Shown here in pieces: positions 34,933 to 42,839 of a stretch of 55,720 nucleotides of DNA. The DNA comes from Paenibacillus sp. LHD-117 (lineage in GTDB: Bacteria > Bacillota > Bacilli > Paenibacillales > Paenibacillaceae): contig NZ_JAVFVT010000048.1 in NCBI RefSeq assembly GCF_030929555.1, positions 1 to 55,720 on the forward strand, in the 5' to 3' direction. Every line of letters starts with the position of its first letter. Within the stretch, counting starts at the first letter, position 1. A model generated the notes under the pieces. That model was not told where the DNA came from and did no database searches. It was given only the letters and a program-made list of their open reading frames with translations. The position numbers and the translations under genes were made by a program.

Positions 34933-35135
34933 GTGGGGCTACCCAGTGCCGAATGACCCCATCATTCATCCAATAACACATATAACCCATGTAATACACG
35001 TATAAAGATTTGTTACATTAAACAGGTCGATTATGGTTAGATAACCACCATGATTGACCTGTTTTTGTTAGCATCATTTTCTTGCATTTTTTCAAACTAT
35101 TACGTCACAACTGTAGCATGCGCCGCTACAGGATT
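34933..35135 (+). repeat. Conserved spacer copy 4, partly deleted
   Basis: Matches copy 1 from GTGGGGCTACCCAGTGCCG through GAATGA/TCATTC, lacks about 80 bp after AAAGATTT, then resumes with the ACAGGTC...GACCTGT stem and T-run (35022-35066) and TTTTCTTGC. No Rep sequence follows. It lies more than 11 kb from the other three copies, inside the second island. Confidence 0.75.
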
Positions 35136-35224
35136 CGGAAAAGAATATAATTACTTGATATAACATGGATATGTTCTCGACGAATCGACAATGAAGATGA
35201 TTTCTAAAAAAGGAGAGTGATTAC

Positions 35225-35689
35225 ATGGAGTTTTTTGAATTAGTAAAACAACATTTTGGATCAATCGTTTCAAAATATGATCTCTGTTTAGAAAAAATAG
35301 TAGATGATGAAGTAGCTTTGATAGCGCGTAATTTTGCCATTAGTATTTGGAGAAGTCGAGATGGAGTGGACATAGTCTATCTAATGTTAGATGATAGAAA
35401 CTCATTGGTTAAAATAAATATTTCTTCTTATCTCGCCATGAATTATAACGAAAATGATAGAAGGGGTATAATCATATCCACGAATTTGTTAGAAAAAATT
35501 ATCAATGGTTTGATTATTCATTCAAGGGGATTAGAAGATCATTTTGTGAATATATTACTCGGGGATAAAGGTTGGTTTAATGAGTACAAAAAAAATAAGT
35601 ATAGCGAAGACTTTCAGCTTGCAAGTACTTATGAAAGAAAAATCATTGAACCAATATTACTCGACAATGCTAGTTCGACTAGCATATAG
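35225..35689 (+). CDS. Hypothetical protein, immunity-like
   Basis: 154 residues, MEFFELVKQHFGSIVSKYD onward, with SISIW-type beta strands, ISSYLAMNYNEND and a C-terminal KKNKYSEDFQ. AAAGGAGAGTGA lies before the ATG. No family is recognised. AT-rich codon use and position among immunity genes after spacer copy 4 suggest an orphan antidote. Confidence 0.5.
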   Translation: MEFFELVKQHFGSIVSKYDLCLEKIVDDEVALIARNFAISIWRSRDGVDIVYLMLDDRNSLVKINISSYLAMNYNENDRRGIIISTNLLEKIINGLIIHSRGLEDHFVNILLGDKGWFNEYKKNKYSEDFQLASTYERKIIEPILLDNASSTSI

Positions 35690-35765
35690 TAGTTCAACTT
35701 AGAAGTTTGAGTTTAATTAAATGAAACAGTCTTACCGGATATCGTACCGTAAAGAGGTGAGGAAA

Positions 35766-36113
35766 TTGTCGATAGTATTTAGCCAAAATGATAATGAACT
35801 GGTAGTAAACGATAATAAAATAGTTTTCGATCATAAAATACGATACGTTAAAGAAGTAAGGGAGACTTTAATCGTATTACTTGAAATACCTAGCAACGAG
35901 GTGTACTTAAATAACGTGTTTGGTATTACTAGTATAGGAATAATAAAATGGCGAATTCAAAATGTTGGTGATGTTTTTCCAATAAAAAATCAGTTACCAT
36001 TTGAAAACTTGATGTTGCAGGGATCTGACATGTTTGTTTCGGATTTTTATGGCAGAAGGTACTCTATAAATCCTGCTAATGGGGAAATACTTTCGAGTGA
36101 TATTGCAAGATAG
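35766..36113 (+). CDS. Hypothetical protein, immunity-like
   Basis: 115 residues from TTG at 35766, directly after the strong site AGAGGTGAGG. The upstream ATG at 35721 has no ribosome site. Beta-rich: VFSQNDNELVVNDNKI, IIKWRIQNVGDVF, and the end SDFYGRRYSINPANGEIL. That end is similar to the 64-residue protein at 34695. A truncated copy of the immunity-type terminator follows (AATCTTGGTTGGCTTCGCG at 36132-36150). Confidence 0.5.
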   Translation: MSIVFSQNDNELVVNDNKIVFDHKIRYVKEVRETLIVLLEIPSNEVYLNNVFGITSIGIIKWRIQNVGDVFPIKNQLPFENLMLQGSDMFVSDFYGRRYSINPANGEILSSDIAR

Positions 36114-36149
36114 TATAAGTTTATTTTTAGAAATCTTGGTTGGCTTCGC

Positions 36150-36256
36150 GAAGTGCACCCCTTAATTGGAAAACACCCTTTTAGGGGGTGCTATTCTTAT
36201 GGCGTTTAAAGAACAAAAATTGAAGCAATATCCGGAGTCTTTGAAGCGAGAGGCAA
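36150..36256 (+). mobile_element. IS3-type remnant (start of orfA)
   Basis: Begins in the middle of the preceding hairpin with GTGCACCCCTTAATTGGAAA, and ATG at 36199 opens MAFKEQKLKQYPESLKREA. That reads like the first residues of an IS3-family OrfA, but it stops at an unrelated hairpin. Only the left end remains. Confidence 0.45.
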
Positions 36257-36288
36257 AACACCCACAGTTCAACAAAACTGTGGGTGTT
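36257..36288 (+). terminator. Strong hairpin, probable terminator
   Basis: AACACCCACAGTT and AACTGTGGGTGTT form a perfect 13-bp stem around a short loop, followed by TATA. The next 170 bp hold nothing I recognise. Confidence 0.7.
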
Positions 36289-36458
36289 TATATGTTATGT
36301 TGCCCTACTTCCGATCACAAAAAAATGGAGAACCAGAAGTACTAGAAAAGGTTCCAGTTCAACCGCGAATTTCTTTTTCAAGTAGCCTCTACACTAATTA
36401 GAATACTCAAAGAAGGAGAATGCATTTTTCCGGATACAACCTCTTATGCTTCTTGATT

Positions 36459-36556
36459 AGCATGATGGGCGGCCTATCATGGTGGCTAGCGAGCCGGGCA
36501 AGGGCAGCACATTTAAGTGTTGGGTGCTGGCGGGATGGGGGGAGTGCCGGTTCATG
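36459..36556 (+). pseudogene. Degenerate copy of the MHYT kinase 3' end
   Basis: Aligns with 29388-29480, the last codons of the MHYT kinase gene. ATGGT, GCGAGCCGGGCAAGGGCAGC and AAGTGTTGGGTG are shared, and one frame still reads SEPGKGSTFKCWV. There is one deletion and several substitutions. It may be the far-side repeat of the intervening island or a relic of a duplicated kinase. Confidence 0.7.
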
Positions 36557-36683
36557 AGTATTATTTCCTAGTCTCTATCTCATGTTTTTCTATGATTTCA
36601 ATTGCCTGCATTGGGAAATTTGTACTACAATATAGGGAAAGTGGAACATAGTAGAGTAGGATTGAGATAGTGGGGGGATACGT

Positions 36684-37835
36684 TTGGCCATCATCGACGT
36701 CATCAAATTTAACGGAATAGCCAATCGCGATTGGCTCGTTTTTCGTTATCCGGGCGAAAGTTTCGTATACGGCACCCAGCTTATTGTGGGTGAAGGCCAG
36801 ATTGCTGTTTTTGTAAAGGGAGGCAAGGCGCTAGACTATTTTTCCGCGGGAACGTATACACTTAATGCCAATAACATTCCGATCCTGCAATCGTTTATTA
36901 ATCTTCCGTTCGGCAAGAGAACGCCCTTCACCGCGGAAGTGTTCTTCATCAATAAGACGATTAAACTGGATGTGCTTTGGGGAACGAGCGACCCAATTAG
37001 CCTAATCGATCCTAAATATAACGTTAGGTTAAGGGTACGTGCGTTCGGGCAGTTCGGGATGAGAATTTCGGATTTCCGCGTATTCCTGACCGAATTAATT
37101 GGGGCCGTAGGGGACCATGACGTTGTCAAATACGATACGATCATCAGTTATTTTAAAGGCATTACCGTCACGAAAATCAAAACATTGATAGCCAACACCG
37201 TAATTAACAAAAAAATATCCGTTCTTGAGATTGCCCCGTTGTTGGAAGAATTGTCGGAAAGGGCAGAAAACAGCGTTGCGTTCGAGTTCGAACGCTTCGG
37301 AATAACCATCGTTAACTTCCTTGTATCTTCCGTTAATTTTCCAGATGAAGACTTTGAAACGATTAATCGGATTCTGGGAGAGAAAGCCGCTTTCGAGATT
37401 ATTGGCGACCAACGCTATAATGTGAAACGTTCGTTTGACGTGATGGAAACGGCCGCGGGCAACGAAAGCGGAGGGAATATTGCGGCGGCCGGCATCGGTT
37501 TGGGTCTAGGCGCAGGCGCCGGATTGGCGGTAGGGACGGCTTTTACCAATCATGCTAGCGGCATCATGAATAGTTCCACCAAAGTCATTCCGTGCAACAA
37601 ATGCGCATCCATGAACGACGTTGACGATAAGTTCTGCGGCAATTGCGGCAACAAGCTTGCGAGCGAGAAAGTGGAATGCCGATCTTGCAAGTCTCACATT
37701 GATCGTAACGCGAAGTTTTGTCCGGAATGCGGGTGTTCGATGGGGATGAAAGTTTGTCCGAGTTGCCACAAAGAGAATTCGCCCGAGACGAAGTTTTGCT
37801 CCGAGTGCGGTACGAGAATGGAGGGCAACCCGTGA
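36684..37835 (+). CDS. SPFH-domain protein with C-terminal zinc ribbons (YdjI-like)
   Basis: 383 residues. The N-terminal SPFH/virion-core-like domain (about 15-235) begins WLVFRYPGESFVYGTQLIVGE, as in B. subtilis YdjI. A Gly/Ala-rich hydrophobic stretch (about 265-290) follows. Three zinc ribbons (CNKCxNFCGNCG, CRSCxNFCPECG and CPSCxNFCSECG types) end the protein. The start is TTG at 36684 after GGGGGGA. YdjI belongs to a PspA-type membrane stress system, but no PspA gene is in view. It overlaps the next gene by 4 bp. Confidence 0.82.
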   Translation: MAIIDVIKFNGIANRDWLVFRYPGESFVYGTQLIVGEGQIAVFVKGGKALDYFSAGTYTLNANNIPILQSFINLPFGKRTPFTAEVFFINKTIKLDVLWGTSDPISLIDPKYNVRLRVRAFGQFGMRISDFRVFLTELIGAVGDHDVVKYDTIISYFKGITVTKIKTLIANTVINKKISVLEIAPLLEELSERAENSVAFEFERFGITIVNFLVSSVNFPDEDFETINRILGEKAAFEIIGDQRYNVKRSFDVMETAAGNESGGNIAAAGIGLGLGAGAGLAVGTAFTNHASGIMNSSTKVIPCNKCASMNDVDDKFCGNCGNKLASEKVECRSCKSHIDRNAKFCPECGCSMGMKVCPSCHKENSPETKFCSECGTRMEGNP

Positions 37836-38572
37836 GTACCAAAAACATATCTATCGCGCAATTTCTTAAACTAGCTGGTTGTTTAGTCATTAACGCCGCG
37901 CTTATTATTGCCTTCATTCGATTATTTGATCTGTTTTCCGTGATGTCGCCGCTTAAGTCCATGCTCATGTTAATCGTTCTTATTGGAAGTCTGGGCGTAT
38001 CGAACGCCGTTTTGTTCATTCCGGGAACAATAACCGGGCGAATAGGATTGGTTCACACCACGACTTTAATCGTCGCAACGATCACTTACACGATCATCGC
38101 TAATGTGATTTCGATTATTGCGATTTCCGCCAGCATCGCTTGGTATATCGTGTGGCAGCTGGTCGTCTTCGCCGTTTATTTGCTTTCTTTATCAACGATT
38201 AGCTTCTTTGCCCGGCGAACGGCCGCAGACAGAGATCTCGACAAGGTCGAGCAAAATGCAAAACAAGCCGTCGCGCTGCAACTCTATCATATCGAAACAA
38301 CGTTAATGGCCAAAAAACATGAGGAAGGCTTCATTCCACTCTCCAAATCTTTTTATTTATTAAAAGAAAGATTGCAAGCGTCAAGTCCTTTCGGAAGATT
38401 TGCCGGAAACCATCAATTAATGGAGATGGAACAGCAGATCCTTAATCATTTGGAATACATATGGATGCAGTCCAAACTCGAAATTACGCAAGCTGCCGTC
38501 ATCGAAATCCAAAAGTTAATGGAAGAAACAAGACAACTCGTGATGGCAAGAGAAACAATGAGCATCCAATAA
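37832..38572 (+). CDS. Membrane protein of the SPFH cluster
   Basis: 246 residues, GTG start overlapping the previous stop (GTGA), with GGAGGG 5 bases upstream. Four hydrophobic segments lie in the first 140 residues (LKLAGCLVINAALIIAFI, MLMLIVLIGSLG, LIVATITYTIIANVISII, WQLVVFAVYLLSLS), then a soluble helical domain (RDLDKVEQNAKQAVALQLY, LMEMEQQILNHLEYI). No family is recognised. Translational coupling suggests a complex with the SPFH protein. Confidence 0.75.
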   Translation: MSTKNISIAQFLKLAGCLVINAALIIAFIRLFDLFSVMSPLKSMLMLIVLIGSLGVSNAVLFIPGTITGRIGLVHTTTLIVATITYTIIANVISIIAISASIAWYIVWQLVVFAVYLLSLSTISFFARRTAADRDLDKVEQNAKQAVALQLYHIETTLMAKKHEEGFIPLSKSFYLLKERLQASSPFGRFAGNHQLMEMEQQILNHLEYIWMQSKLEITQAAVIEIQKLMEETRQLVMARETMSIQ

Positions 38573-38610
38573 AGCTTAAAAAAATCGAAATGACAAGGAG
38601 ATCATCATAA

Positions 38611-39021
38611 ATGAGTACACCGAATTGCCCGTCCTGCGGAGCTCCGACCGGAGCCCAATCAACCGAATGCAAATATTGCGGGGAGAAGTTAACGGCTGCC
38701 CAACCCCACTATCAAGCGAATCCGAATTTCTCGAACCCGCCGCAATACCAACAACCGGCTAGCAACTACTCCAATCCTACGCAACCCGCATATGGCGCAC
38801 CGGCGCAGTACAATCGGAAGAGTAAAGTTGCCGCGGGTTTGTTGGGTATTTTCTTAGGCGGGCTGGGTATCCATAAATTTTACCTCGGCAGAATCTGGTG
38901 GGGAATTGCTTACATATTGTTCTGCTGGACGTATATTCCTGCCATTGTTGGATTTATCGAGGGCATTGTTTATTTAGCATCGAATGAAGAGAAGTTCCAA
39001 ATGAAATATAGACGCAAATAA
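38611..39021 (+). CDS. TM2-domain protein with N-terminal zinc ribbon
   Basis: 136 residues. The N-terminal CPSCGAPTGAQSTECKYCG ribbon is followed by a Pro/Asn/Tyr/Gln-rich linker and a TM2 domain of two membrane helices (VAAGLLGIFLGGLGIHKFYLG and WWGIAYILFCWTY with a short loop). AAGGAG lies before the ATG. It shares its zinc-ribbon type with the SPFH protein and is probably in the same operon. Confidence 0.85.
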   Translation: MSTPNCPSCGAPTGAQSTECKYCGEKLTAAQPHYQANPNFSNPPQYQQPASNYSNPTQPAYGAPAQYNRKSKVAAGLLGIFLGGLGIHKFYLGRIWWGIAYILFCWTYIPAIVGFIEGIVYLASNEEKFQMKYRRK

Positions 39022-39036
39022 AAGAATGAACAAAGG

Positions 39037-39066
39037 AACCCACAGCCTTCGAGGCTGTGGGTTTTT
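39037..39066 (+). terminator. Terminator of the SPFH/TM2 operon
   Basis: ACCCACAGCC-ttcga-GGCTGTGGGT followed by TTTTT. Confidence 0.92.
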
Positions 39067-39083
39067 AACTAACACAAACCTTC

Positions 39084-40064
39084 CTATAACCTCTCCAAAT
39101 CCAGCTCCACCAGCGGCCCGCAGTTCTCGATGTCATGTTTAAACCTGTGCATGAGCTGCTGCTCTTTGGGGCTTAAGTCCTTCGCGTCCAAAATATTGCT
39201 GTAGATCACGTACAAAATGACATGCCGCAGTATCATAAAATCGTGGATATGACGGAACCACTCGCTGCCCAGCGTATTCTCCTTGGCATAACCGTTCATG
39301 AAATTCCCCATGAACCGCTTGGCGAACGCGTTCCGGTCGTCCGGGGCGACCGGCGGCAGCCACAGCGCGTAATAAAGCGGCATGGCGATATCGTTGACGA
39401 AATAGTTGTAAGCCGTGTCGTCGAAGTCGAACGCGGTCATGCGGCCGTTGTCGACGAAGAAGTTTTTTTGATGCAGGTCGTTATGGATGAGCCCGTACCC
39501 GTCCTTCGTCTCGGGCAGCGAGGAAATCCGGCGAATGAGCGCCTCCGCGTTCTCGATGATCAGCGTCTGCCCGGCCAGTCCGTCCGCGACATTCAGCATG
39601 TCGTCTTCCCGCCAGGATGCTCTCCGGTAAGCCGGATCGGATGGGACGTACGCCTTCGTCAGCGCGTGCATCCGTCCGGTGCAGCGGCCCCATTGCTCGA
39701 ACAACGCATCGTTCCAGTCATCCGCTCCCGCCAGCTTCCCCGGCGCTTTCTCGAATGCGTAAGCAAGGAAGCCATTGTCGAGCGTCTCCGCGTAACGTCC
39801 TGCCTCCGAAGCGACCGCCCTTGCCACGGGAACGCCTCCGTCCGCCAGATAGTTGACGAAATCAAGCTCGCCCATGAGCGTGTTCTCCGTACGGCGGAGC
39901 TGATGGGTAATTTTCAAAATGCGATCCGCGCCGTTTGCCGTATATTCGTACACGTAGCTTTCGAACCCGCCAAGATCCTTCACCCGTTCTGGCACGACGC
40001 CGAACCGCCGCCCGGCTTCTTCCAGTATGCCGGGATGATATTGCTCCGTGATTTCTTTAATCAT
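39084..40064 (-). CDS. APH-type phosphotransferase (aminoglycoside/choline/homoserine kinase-like fold)
   Basis: 326 residues from the ATG at 40064. The kinase-like fold is shown by KITHQLRRTENTLMGELDFV (ATP lysine region), the catalytic loop LIHNDLHQKNFFVD, and the metal motif TAFDFDDTAYNYFVNDIA. The substrate is unknown; relatives phosphorylate antibiotics, choline, homoserine or sugars, and no resistance role should be assumed. An upstream reading-frame extension to 40235 lacks a ribosome site. Confidence 0.82.
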   Translation of the reverse strand: MIKEITEQYHPGILEEAGRRFGVVPERVKDLGGFESYVYEYTANGADRILKITHQLRRTENTLMGELDFVNYLADGGVPVARAVASEAGRYAETLDNGFLAYAFEKAPGKLAGADDWNDALFEQWGRCTGRMHALTKAYVPSDPAYRRASWREDDMLNVADGLAGQTLIIENAEALIRRISSLPETKDGYGLIHNDLHQKNFFVDNGRMTAFDFDDTAYNYFVNDIAMPLYYALWLPPVAPDDRNAFAKRFMGNFMNGYAKENTLGSEWFRHIHDFMILRHVILYVIYSNILDAKDLSPKEQQLMHRFKHDIENCGPLVELDLERL

Positions 40065-40306
40065 AGGTATGCCCCCAGATATTCTCTTATTTGTGATGGA
40101 GTACCCTCTACTATACCCCAATGGGGCCTCGTTCGCTAAGGGGGAAAATGAATGTAGCCGTTTATGCCCGGTCGGCAGCAGCGCGCGCGATGGGCGCGGA
40201 ACGATAAAAGGGTTTATTTGACGGTAGCGGTGCAACTAACCGGGTCATTTTCGCGTCTTACTTCTTGGCGGTTTTTTAAGAGAGGCCGCTGGGAGGAGAA
40301 CCAAAT

Positions 40307-41920
40307 TTGAAAGTCTCGAAAATGCTGTTATTAACGGTCGTCATGACCCTGTTATTCGCGAGCCAAGCCTTCGCCTACGACGTCCAGCTGCTGCCGTTCA
40401 AGGATGAAGAAAACGATTATGCCAAGGAGCCGATCTACACGTTGTCCGCGCTTGGCATCATTGACGGTTACGAGGATCGGACTTACCGTCCTAGAAACGA
40501 TCTGTCGCGGGAAGCGTTCGTGAAGCTTCTCGTCGTGGCCGCGCAAGCCGAACGAGCCACCGTAGGACGCGTTCCCGCGGACGTGGCGAAAGATCGTTGG
40601 TCCGCGCTGTATATTTCCGTCGCCTATGAACGCGGTTGGATTGCTAGTTTGCTAGATTCAAAAGAAGGGAACTTTCAGCCTTCGCTGACGATTACGCGCC
40701 AAGAGGTCGCGATGTTGATCGGCGTGTCGCAGCTGGAAGCGGCGGACGAGGAGGTACGCGAGCAATGGCTTGCCTCTGAATGGAAGAAGGAACGGGACGC
40801 GCGCGCGTTCAAGGATGCTTCGACCATCGACGCGGCCATGCAGCCGTACGTGTATTACGCGACGCGCCTTGGTATCATGGAGGGGGATCCGACCGGGTTC
40901 AAACCGCGTACGCCTCTCATCCGCAAGCAGGCAGCGGCCGTTATTTATCGGTTGCTGGACCAGCGGATCGCGGGGCAGAAGGTTGACTTCACCGGTTATT
41001 ACGCCATAGCTTCCTATCCGGCGATCGGTCAGGTGGATAAGCTGTCCGACGTGATCTACGGCTGGTCGCATTTGCAGTACGACGGGGCGGGTTCCGCGTC
41101 TCTGAATACAAGCGCGACGGAATTCAAGATTCCGGGCGGGTACGGGGAAGCGATCGAGGCCGCCGACAAGGCCGGGGCGACGAAAGAGCTGATGGTATTT
41201 TACGCCGCGTCGAATCTAAAGGATTTTCTGAAGGACCAGCCTGCGCGGCAGGCGTTTACCACGTCCCTGCTCGCGACGCTGAACAACCCGGCTTATTCGT
41301 TCACCGGGGTCAGCATCGATTTCGAGGGGCTGAAGGAAGCGGGGAGCGCGGCGGATTTCGTCGGCTTTTTGAAGGAGCTCAAGGCGCAATTAGGCACGTT
41401 AACGTTATCGGTAGCCGTTCCGCCGATCCATTATTACAAGGGCTACGATCTGGGAGCTATCGGCAAGCTGGCCGATACGGTCATCCTGATGGCGTACGAT
41501 TTCACACATGATGTTGGCATGCTGCCGTCGGCGCCGTTGCCGCTCGTGAACGACACCGTCCGAACGGCGCTGAAATCAATTCCGAAGGATAAGCTTGTGC
41601 TGGGCATTTCCAAGCAGGCCAACCAGTGGATCACGGCTCCGAACGGTGTGACCGGCACTGCCTTAAAGCCGAGTATCGCCGACGTGGAGAAGCGGCTGGC
41701 GATGCCGGGCGTTACGCAAACATGGTCCATGCCGTTTTTGCTGAAGAAAGCGGAGTTTAAGGACGCGAGGGGCAGCCATGTACTGTATTACGAAGATTCG
41801 CAAAGCATCGAGAAGAAGATCTGGCTCGCCAAGTATTACGGGCTGAAGGGCGTATCGCTCTGGCACATGGGCAACTACACCGCTTCGGATTGGGAGATTG
41901 TAGGGAGGCATGCTAGTTAG
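40307..41920 (+). CDS. Secreted SLH-domain glycoside hydrolase family 18 protein
   Basis: 537 residues. A signal peptide ends at FASQAFA (about residue 23). SLH modules follow (about 35-225; YTLSALGIIDGYEDRTYRPRN, LTITRQEVAMLIG, RLGIMEGDPTGFKPRTPLI), then a GH18 barrel (about 230-530) with GYYAIASYP, the active-site strand GVSIDFEGL whose Glu is the expected acid/base, DTVILMAYDF, and GVSLWHMGNY. The start is TTG with GGGAGGAG 8 bases upstream. The short active-site motif resembles YaaH/SleL-type peptidoglycan glycosidases more than chitinases. Confidence 0.85.
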   Translation: MKVSKMLLLTVVMTLLFASQAFAYDVQLLPFKDEENDYAKEPIYTLSALGIIDGYEDRTYRPRNDLSREAFVKLLVVAAQAERATVGRVPADVAKDRWSALYISVAYERGWIASLLDSKEGNFQPSLTITRQEVAMLIGVSQLEAADEEVREQWLASEWKKERDARAFKDASTIDAAMQPYVYYATRLGIMEGDPTGFKPRTPLIRKQAAAVIYRLLDQRIAGQKVDFTGYYAIASYPAIGQVDKLSDVIYGWSHLQYDGAGSASLNTSATEFKIPGGYGEAIEAADKAGATKELMVFYAASNLKDFLKDQPARQAFTTSLLATLNNPAYSFTGVSIDFEGLKEAGSAADFVGFLKELKAQLGTLTLSVAVPPIHYYKGYDLGAIGKLADTVILMAYDFTHDVGMLPSAPLPLVNDTVRTALKSIPKDKLVLGISKQANQWITAPNGVTGTALKPSIADVEKRLAMPGVTQTWSMPFLLKKAEFKDARGSHVLYYEDSQSIEKKIWLAKYYGLKGVSLWHMGNYTASDWEIVGRHAS

Positions 41921-41940
41921 TTAAGGATAGAAACGAACAG

Positions 41941-41976
41941 AGCCAGGCCTCTCATAATTGAGGCTGGCTTTTTTTG
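41941..41976 (+). terminator. Terminator after the GH18 gene
   Basis: AGCCAGgCCTC and GAGGCTGGCT form a stem with one bulge, followed by seven T. Confidence 0.88.
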
Positions 41977-42062
41977 TGTGACATTGCCGACATGATTGTG
42001 TCATGAGATAATAAGAATGACATCATTTAATCGATATGCCACGAATCAATGGAGGTGACTTC

Positions 42063-42308
42063 ATGCATCAAATACCCGTCAAGCTCGGTGAAGGCGGCCG
42101 CGTTGTAATTCCGGCCGATGTTAGGAAAGCGCTCGGCATAGAAGTCGGAGATGAACTGATGCTTCATATGGAGAACGGAAAAATTATTCTCATGACCCGG
42201 AAACAGGCGATTCAGTATGTACAAGAGCAAATGAGCCAATATCAAATTGGCGATCGGGTTTTGTCGGAGGAATTGCTTGAGGAACGTAAGGGAGAAGCGG
42301 ATTCATGA
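42063..42308 (+). CDS. vapB: AbrB/VapB-type antitoxin
   Basis: 81 residues. The swapped-hairpin AbrB DNA-binding domain is clear: IPVKLGEGGRVVIPADVRKAL and GIEVGDELMLHMENGKIIL, with a C-terminal helical tail for toxin neutralisation. GGAGGTGA lies before the ATG at 42063. Overlap with vapC by ATGA shows translational coupling. It is expected to repress its own operon together with VapC. Confidence 0.85.
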   Translation: MHQIPVKLGEGGRVVIPADVRKALGIEVGDELMLHMENGKIILMTRKQAIQYVQEQMSQYQIGDRVLSEELLEERKGEADS

Positions 42309-42697
42309 AAATGCGTGTTGTATTTGATGCTTCCGCAGTGCTTGCTTTATTGTTCCGTGAATCGGGCAGCGAGATCGTGGAACGGTACGTGGAGAGCTGC
42401 GAAGCGATGATATCGGCAGTTAACCTTTCGGAGGTACAGGCCAAACAGCAGGAGCTGCAAATTCCCATGGAACAAACGATGAAGTATTTGTTGTTGCTTG
42501 GTTTCGAAGTCGTTCCGTTTACTGCGGAATCGGCTGTCAAAGCTGCAGCGATGCGGAACGAAACCAAGCAGCTCGGGTTGTCTTTTGGCGATCGGGCTTG
42601 TCTTTCGCTGGGTCAACAGCTGGAATGTCCGGTCATTACCGCAGATCGGGCTTGGACAACGATTAACCTAGGGATTGAAATCATCGCCATCCGCTGA
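42305..42697 (+). CDS. vapC: PIN-domain toxin VapC (ribonuclease)
   Basis: 130 residues with the four acidic PIN residues Asp8 (VFDASAVLAL), Glu43 (NLSEVQAK), Asp96 (SFGDRACLSL) and Asp114 (VITADRAW). It is a Mg-dependent RNase toxin by family, held by the preceding VapB. The length is normal and the gene looks intact. Confidence 0.88.
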   Translation: MKMRVVFDASAVLALLFRESGSEIVERYVESCEAMISAVNLSEVQAKQQELQIPMEQTMKYLLLLGFEVVPFTAESAVKAAAMRNETKQLGLSFGDRACLSLGQQLECPVITADRAWTTINLGIEIIAIR

Positions 42698-42839
42698 GAG
42701 ACGACGGTCCTTCGGCCCCATTTCAGTTCCTTGCCCCGCCGCCTGCCAGTCCGCGCCGCGGTCCCGTTTTTTCTCGTGCAGGACCATCCTCCCCCGAGTA
42801 TAATAAAGGTGCGTCTACTGAGGAAAGGATTGCTGCGGC

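Noticed and set aside
39084..40064. Aminoglycoside resistance gene
   Set aside because: The APH fold is shared with many kinases. Nothing in the sequence or neighbours points to antibiotic modification, so only the fold is called.
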